A stretch of DNA of 9,650 bases from an uncultured Rhodospirillaceae bacterium (GTDB taxonomy: Bacteria; Pseudomonadota; Alphaproteobacteria; Thalassobaculales; Thalassobaculaceae). Numbering within the stretch: position 1 is the first letter of the stretch; every line of letters starts with the position of its first letter. Below the pieces are notes generated by a model. It saw nothing but the letters and a program-made list of their open reading frames with translations. It did no database searches and had not been told where the DNA came from. The DNA lies in NCBI GenBank assembly GCA_937891725.1, contig CALAHL010000090.1, forward strand, positions 1 to 9,650, read 5' to 3'. This document shows, one piece after another, positions 5,876 to 9,650 of this stretch. The position numbers and the translations under genes were made by a program.

Positions 5876-6595
5876 ATGTCATCACCAGAGTCGTCAGCTT
5901 CGGGCTATACCAAGCGGGACTGGGGCAGCCATCCGCCGCTGATCCATCCGGATTACAAATCCACGGTTCTGCGAGGCCCCACCAAGCCGCTGATTCCTTT
6001 GCAGCCCGGTCTGACCGAGATGACGGGGCCGGTTTATGGACATGAGGCTCTGGCGCCGCTTGATGCGGATCTGACCCGCAACGGTGTCCGGAACGGGGAA
6101 CCGGTGGGCGAACGGATCATCATCACCGGGCGGGTGCTCGACGAGCTTGGGCGCGGTGTTCCGAACACGCTGATCGAGATCTGGCAGGCCAACGCGTCCG
6201 GTCGATACGTCCACGCCGCCGATCAGCATGCGGCCGCGCTGGACCCGAATTTCTTCGGCGGTGGGCGCTGCGTGACCGACCTGGACGGGCGCTACAAGTT
6301 CTACACGATCAAGCCGGGCGCCTATCCCTGGCCGAACCATTTCAACGCGTGGCGGCCGAACCATATTCACCTGTCACTGTTCGGGACCAGCTTTCTCTCG
6401 CGCCTTGTCACTCAACTCTATTTCCCCGGAGATCCGCTGCTGGATCTTGACCCGATCTTCCTGGGTACACCGGAGGCGGCGCGGGATCGGCTGGTCGCCA
6501 AATTCTCGATCGATGCGACCGAGGAGGGTTTCGCGCTGGGCTACGCCTTCGACATCGTGCTGCGCGGCCCGCTGTCCACGCCGATGGAGGGCTGA
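5876..6595 (+). CDS. pcaH: Protocatechuate 3,4-dioxygenase beta subunit, 239 aa
   Basis: This is the catalytic, non-haem Fe(III) subunit of the cytoplasmic intradiol dioxygenase that opens protocatechuate between carbons 3 and 4 to 3-carboxy-cis,cis-muconate, the entry step of the beta-ketoadipate pathway. All four iron ligands are visible: Tyr111 in ASGRY, Tyr150 in GAYPW, and His163 and His165 in RPNHIH. The family core IEIWQANASGRYVH and the N-terminal RDWGSHPPLIHPDYKSTVLR are typical of the beta subunit. ATG 5876 is chosen because GGGAGG lies 5 bases upstream and the 239-residue length fits the family. An in-frame start at 5792 would add 28 atypical residues. The alpha-subunit gene follows after 3 bases, so the two are cotranscribed and assemble together. 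No other pca gene is in the window. Confidence 0.96.
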   Translation: MSSPESSASGYTKRDWGSHPPLIHPDYKSTVLRGPTKPLIPLQPGLTEMTGPVYGHEALAPLDADLTRNGVRNGEPVGERIIITGRVLDELGRGVPNTLIEIWQANASGRYVHAADQHAAALDPNFFGGGRCVTDLDGRYKFYTIKPGAYPWPNHFNAWRPNHIHLSLFGTSFLSRLVTQLYFPGDPLLDLDPIFLGTPEAARDRLVAKFSIDATEEGFALGYAFDIVLRGPLSTPMEG

Positions 6596-6598
6596 GCC

Positions 6599-7192
6599 AT
6601 GGCGGATTTCAAGCAAACCCCGTCCCAGACCGTCGGCCCGTATTTCGCCTATGGCCTGACGGCAAAACAGTACGGCTACCCGCAGACCTCGATCGCCGAG
6701 GGCGTGCTGGTGGGCGACGACACCGAGGGAGAGCGGATCACCCTGATCGGCCGGGTGCTCGACGGAGAGGGGAAGCCGGTCTCCGATGCGATGGTCGAGA
6801 TCTGGCAGGCCGATGCTCAGGGCCGCTACACCCATCCTGCCGACCCGCGCGGCTCGAATTCCACCTTCGTCGGCTTCGGGCGGCTGGGGACCGGAACCGA
6901 CCCGCAGAACAGGTTCATGTTCCAGACCGTGAAGCCGGGCGCCGTCGCTGAGGGCCAGGCGCCGCATATCACGCTGATCCTGTTCATGCGCGGCTTGCTG
7001 ACCCATCTGTACACCCGGGTCTATTTCTCCGACGAGGCGGAAGCCAATGCCTCGGACCCGGTGCTGACGGCGGTGCCTGCGGATCGGCGCGGCACGCTGA
7101 TCGCCGCCCGCGAGGCCGGTGCGAACGGTGTAGAGTATCGGATCGACATTCATATGCAGGGTCCGGATGAGACTGTGTTCTTCGACGCCTAG
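6599..7192 (+). CDS. pcaG: Protocatechuate 3,4-dioxygenase alpha subunit, 197 aa
   Basis: This is the non-catalytic partner of PcaH. It has the same dioxygenase fold but lacks the paired iron-binding His residues; in known structures it helps form the active-site pocket and the (alpha-beta) assembly. The N-terminal arm TPSQTVGPYFAYGL (residues 7-20) is the alpha-subunit hallmark that reaches into the active site. The core EIWQADAQGRYTHP (about 67-80) and the C-terminal end MQGPDETVFFDA are also typical. The family's HIH ligand pair is replaced by the PHITLILF region. The ATG lies 3 bases after the pcaH stop, with GGAGGG 7 bases upstream inside the end of pcaH, so translation is probably coupled. 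The gene is convergent with mnmC, 15 bases away, with a hairpin between. Confidence 0.96.
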   Translation: MADFKQTPSQTVGPYFAYGLTAKQYGYPQTSIAEGVLVGDDTEGERITLIGRVLDGEGKPVSDAMVEIWQADAQGRYTHPADPRGSNSTFVGFGRLGTGTDPQNRFMFQTVKPGAVAEGQAPHITLILFMRGLLTHLYTRVYFSDEAEANASDPVLTAVPADRRGTLIAAREAGANGVEYRIDIHMQGPDETVFFDA

Positions 7193-7198
7193 CACGCG

Positions 7199-7224
7199 CG
7201 GGGAGATCTAGATCTGCCCCGTTT
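7199..7224 (+). terminator. Hairpin between convergent pcaG and mnmC, possible terminator
   Basis: CGGGG (7199-7203) pairs with CCCCG (7217-7221). Inside this AGAT pairs with ATCT around the loop CTAG, with G7216 bulged, giving a 9-bp stem followed by TTT. The core AGATCTAGATCT is a 12-base palindrome. It begins 6 bases after the pcaG stop, fitting a terminator of pcaHG. It also covers the last codons and the stop of mnmC on the other strand. The T-tract is short, so function is inferred. Confidence 0.45.
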
Positions 7225-9118
7225 CCCGCCGCTTGAGGTCGCGGATCAGGAACCGGGCCGGGTGGAGCGCCTCGGCCAAGGTCCGGTCGACCGGCAGCGG
7301 CTCTCCAAACATCAGGCTGGCCAGCAGCTCAGCCATGAGGGGAGCCGTGACCAACCCGCGTGATCCCAAGCCGGAGAGGACAAACAGTCCCGGTTTCAAC
7401 GGCGCGGGGCCGCCCGCGTGGACCGAGGCGTCGGTCCCGAGATGCGCATAGGCGGACAGATACGCCTCGGCCTGCGGCACCGGCCCGACCGCTGGAAGCT
7501 GATCCGGGGTCGATGCCCTGAGACTCGCCCGACCCGGCCCCGGGCTCGGTGCATCCTGAATCAGTCTCCGCAGACTATCCGGTAACCCTCTGAAATTTCG
7601 TATATCATCGTCCGGAAGTGCCGGTTGTGGCCAGAGCAATGGGTCGAACCCGCCGCGGTCAAAGGTTGCACCGAGAGCGTGCACGCCATTCTGCGCCGGT
7701 GCCAGATATCCGCCATAGGTGATCACCGCGCGCAGCCGGAGGCTCGCGCGGGTCGCCGGTTGCGCCGTGAGCTGGCCGCGCACCGGTACCATCGGCACGC
7801 CGTCCAGGAGCGGATGCCCCACCGCGCCGGAGCCGAGGGCGAGCACGGTGCCCGCGACGTCCGGCGGAAGTGTGTTTCCAACCTCGTCCCACTGTTCGGG
7901 CCTGTGCCGACCGGCCAGCCCCGTGACCCAGTCCACCGGTGAGATCCATCCGCCGCGCGCATAGGCGATGGCCGGGCGGTCGAGCGCCACGCCGGCCAGG
8001 CGGCTGGCCTCGGCCGCATCGACCAACCGCCCGCCGACGGCGTCCAGAGCTCCGGCCTCGGCCAACCGCAGCAGCCGCTTGGCCGCAACCCCGTCAACCG
8101 CCAGCTCGATGGCACTGCAGGGATCATAGGGCACGTCCAGGCGGCCGATTTCGGCCAGCGCATGGCGGAAGGCCGTGACCGACAGGGTGTCCGGCGGAGA
8201 GGGTGACACGGTCGGTCGGGGCATCAGGATCCCAACCGGATTGCCGGAGGCTTCCGGTGCCAGCCCGGCCCGCCGGTCGATCCACCGCACCTCACGCCCG
8301 CGTCGTCGGAGCGCGCGGACCATGGATGCGCCGGCGATCCCGGCGCCCACCACCAGAATGGGGCCGGCGGGGACGCTGGCCGATGGCAGGAACCACGGCG
8401 GCGTGGTGTCGGTGTCGGGACCTGCGAAGGTTCCCGCGATGCAGGACCATTTGTTGCCGAAGCCCGGGCGCTTCTGAATCTCGAACCCGACCGCCTGAAG
8501 CTTTCGTCGGACCTCGCCTGCTGCCGTGAAGGACGCCAAACGGGTGCCCGGGCGGCTGAGCCGGGCGACCTGATCGATCACACCCTCCGACCACATCGCC
8601 GGGTTCTTCGCCGGCGCGAACCCGTCCAGGAACCAGGCATCCATCCGGGCAGAGATCCCGCGCAAAGCGTCCTTGGCGTCTCCGATCACCAGGGTCAGAC
8701 AGACCCGATCCCGCGGGAACCAGATCCGGTGATGTCCGGGACCCGGACTCGGATAGCCGTCGACCAATTGCCGCGCCAGCGGCGCCAGATCCGCAAACGG
8801 CTTCAACGCCTGCGCAAGTGCGCCCCGGGCAATCGGGAACCCCTCGACTGAGACAAAATGCAGGACACCGCCGGGCGGTCGGGTGCGTCTCCACAGGTCC
8901 CAGATCGAGAGGAAGTTCAATCCGGTGCCGAACCCGGTCTCCCCGATCACAAAAGTCGTGCGATCCGACCATGCGTCAGGCAGGTCGCAGCCCGCTTGGA
9001 ACACATGGGCGGTCTCGGCCAGACCGTTTTCCCGCGCGTAATAGACGTCGCCAAACCGATTGGAGACGGGTGCGCCCTCGGCAAAAACCAACTGCGGATC
9101 GCCGGCGGGTCGGCGCAT
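7208..9118 (-). CDS. mnmC: Bifunctional tRNA wobble-uridine enzyme MnmC (methyltransferase + FAD oxidoreductase), 636 aa
   Basis: MnmC completes the 5-methylaminomethyl-2-thiouridine modification at position 34 of certain tRNAs. Its C-terminal FAD domain removes the carboxymethyl group from cmnm5(s2)U, and its N-terminal domain methylates the resulting nm5(s2)U using S-adenosylmethionine. The methyltransferase part (about 1-235) shows the SAM loop ETGFGTGLNFL (60-70), VSVEG (89-93) and the signature LDGFAPAKNPAMWS (164-177). The oxidoreductase part shows the FAD-binding motif ILVVGAGIAGASM (254-266), SGNPVGILMPR (291-301) and a C-terminal GLGSRGLVTAPL (583-594). A Pro/Ser-rich linker lies at about 233-252. 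Both halves look intact and the length is normal. I chose ATG 9118 because GGAGG lies 8 bases upstream; a longer in-frame start at 9193 adds 25 residues unlike the family. The gene is divergent from the 85-residue protein. Confidence 0.95.
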   Translation of the reverse strand: MRRPAGDPQLVFAEGAPVSNRFGDVYYARENGLAETAHVFQAGCDLPDAWSDRTTFVIGETGFGTGLNFLSIWDLWRRTRPPGGVLHFVSVEGFPIARGALAQALKPFADLAPLARQLVDGYPSPGPGHHRIWFPRDRVCLTLVIGDAKDALRGISARMDAWFLDGFAPAKNPAMWSEGVIDQVARLSRPGTRLASFTAAGEVRRKLQAVGFEIQKRPGFGNKWSCIAGTFAGPDTDTTPPWFLPSASVPAGPILVVGAGIAGASMVRALRRRGREVRWIDRRAGLAPEASGNPVGILMPRPTVSPSPPDTLSVTAFRHALAEIGRLDVPYDPCSAIELAVDGVAAKRLLRLAEAGALDAVGGRLVDAAEASRLAGVALDRPAIAYARGGWISPVDWVTGLAGRHRPEQWDEVGNTLPPDVAGTVLALGSGAVGHPLLDGVPMVPVRGQLTAQPATRASLRLRAVITYGGYLAPAQNGVHALGATFDRGGFDPLLWPQPALPDDDIRNFRGLPDSLRRLIQDAPSPGPGRASLRASTPDQLPAVGPVPQAEAYLSAYAHLGTDASVHAGGPAPLKPGLFVLSGLGSRGLVTAPLMAELLASLMFGEPLPVDRTLAEALHPARFLIRDLKRRETGQI

Positions 9119-9188
9119 ACGATCGTCCTCCAAACTGCGTCCGCCATTGTCAGGGTCACGGCGGCGCGCTATGGCTGCGAAAACATTG

Positions 9189-9199
9189 TGCAAATTGCA
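9189..9199. other. Short palindrome in the divergent mnmC / 85-aa gene region
   Basis: TGCAAATTGCA is a perfect 5+1+5 palindrome between two divergently read genes, 71 bases before the mnmC ATG and 42 bases before the other ATG. It could be an operator, but such a short palindrome can arise by chance and I recognise no regulator for it. I see no good promoter boxes in this 122-base gap. Confidence 0.22.
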
Positions 9200-9240
9200 A
9201 GCACGAAGATCTTGAGCGGGTCGACAGGGAGACAGATTTC

Positions 9241-9498
9241 ATGGCCGATGACGGTGATCGTGAACCGCCAATCCTTCCGGATGATGAACAGAAGCGTGTG
9301 GCTTTGAAGCTGATGCTGGAGGCCTGGGACGAGGCGGTGGCCCAGGGTGCGTCGCCGGAAATGGTCGCCTCCTCTGCGATCTTCGCCGCTCTGACCGATA
9401 TGATCGATACCTATGGCGAGAACACGGTGGCCGATATGGTCGCCGAATGGCCGGATCGGATTCGCGACGGGGAATTCACGTTGAAGGATGGGGACTGA
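9241..9498 (+). CDS. Small acidic conserved protein of unknown function (85 aa)
   Basis: I do not recognise a named domain. The product is 85 residues, strongly acidic and probably mostly helical, with no signal peptide or membrane helix. The helices likely span about 15-36 (EQKRVALKLMLEAWDEAVAQ), 38-57 and 62-75, and the protein ends in DRIRDGEFTLKDGD. The pattern AWDEA...GASPE...A.FAALTDMIDTYGE...MVAEWPDRIRDGEF resembles small unannotated alphaproteobacterial proteins as I recall them; this is not a database result. ATG 9241 has AGGGAGA 8 bases upstream. The frame is open well upstream of this, but that part runs antisense through mnmC and lacks a start with a ribosome site. Only 2 bases separate its TGA from the dehydrogenase ATG, so the two are very probably cotranscribed and perhaps translationally coupled. 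Confidence 0.8.
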   Translation: MADDGDREPPILPDDEQKRVALKLMLEAWDEAVAQGASPEMVASSAIFAALTDMIDTYGENTVADMVAEWPDRIRDGEFTLKDGD

Positions 9499-9500
9499 GC

Positions 9501-9650
9501 ATGTCGGCGGGGGAGCATATTGGACAGACGGCGGTCATAACCGGCGCCGCTCGCGGAATCGGCCTGGCAGTAGCGCGTCGGCTGGCGGCACTGGGCGCCC
9601 ATGTGGTTCTGGTCGACCGTGATGAGACGGCGCTGGCGGCAGCCGCCAAG
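9501..9650 (+). CDS. Short-chain dehydrogenase/reductase, N-terminal part (runs off window)
   Basis: The first 50 residues of a classical SDR oxidoreductase are present. The dinucleotide-binding motif TGAARGIG spans residues 14-21, followed by helix and strand (LAVARRLAALGAHVVLVDR). Asp39 at the end of the second strand usually signals NAD(H) rather than NADP(H) preference. The catalytic Ser, Tyr and Lys lie beyond the window, so neither substrate nor activity can be judged. The ATG at 9501 follows the TGA of the 85-residue protein by 2 bases, and a purine-rich GGATGGGGA just upstream, inside the preceding gene, can serve as ribosome site. Confidence 0.88.
   Translation, partial: MSAGEHIGQTAVITGAARGIGLAVARRLAALGAHVVLVDRDETALAAAAK

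Noticed and set aside
9119..9193. Longer mnmC start at 9193, adding 25 residues
   Set aside because: The extra residues are Arg/Asp-rich and not family-like, and GGAGG at 9127-9131 points to the ATG at 9118.
1..9650. Search for mobile elements, toxin-antitoxin pairs, defence systems, CRISPR arrays and tRNA genes
   Set aside because: I saw no transposase, integrase, terminal repeats, regularly spaced repeats or tRNA cloverleaf. Gene content is ordinary and base composition looks even by eye.

Overview
The window is about 9.65 kb of GC-rich, tightly packed bacterial chromosome. It looks like an Alphaproteobacterium, perhaps Rhodospirillales-like; this rests on codon and GC character, the fused MnmC, the protocatechuate dioxygenase pair and the style of the small conserved proteins, and it is an inference, not a placement. 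I see no insertion sequences, phage genes, CRISPR arrays, tRNAs or rRNAs. Most of it reads as ordinary core or housekeeping DNA, with no gap over 300 bases without a gene.

Left part (1-3258). The 3' end of an EamA/DMT-type transporter gene runs rightward and meets, stop codon on stop codon, a leftward gene for a 111-residue three-helix membrane protein. A strong hairpin with a C(UUCG)G loop lies inside the transporter's coding end and may terminate the leftward transcript. Next, leftward, is a Cu(I)/Ag(I)-exporting P1B-type ATPase (copA-like) with a Cys-His repeat tail and two zinc-ribbon-like heavy-metal-binding domains. Its promoter carries a textbook CueR/HmrR-type operator: a TTGACC -35, a 19-bp spacer and a dyad in that spacer. 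Copper-activated expression is therefore very likely, although the regulator gene is not in the window.

Middle part (3259-5784). A divergent ureohydrolase (agmatinase/guanidinobutyrase family) with all metal ligands is followed by a convergent 97-residue conserved protein of unknown function. A 397-residue pentapeptide-repeat protein comes next. It has two repeat blocks, each introduced by a related short helical module.

Right part (5785-9650). pcaH and pcaG encode the two subunits of protocatechuate 3,4-dioxygenase, the ring-cleaving enzyme of the beta-ketoadipate pathway. They stand alone, without the other pca genes. A hairpin between convergent genes separates them from mnmC, a bifunctional enzyme that modifies the wobble uridine of tRNA. 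Divergent from mnmC are a small acidic 85-residue protein and, 2 bases later, the start of a short-chain dehydrogenase/reductase that runs off the window.

The genes do not form one functional system. The best-supported regulatory unit is the copper-responsive copA promoter, and the clearest operons are pcaHG and the 85-residue protein plus SDR pair. I found no convincing undescribed system. The items most worth a second look are the architecture of the pentapeptide-repeat protein, the metal-binding tail of CopA and the terminators placed inside or against neighbouring coding sequence.
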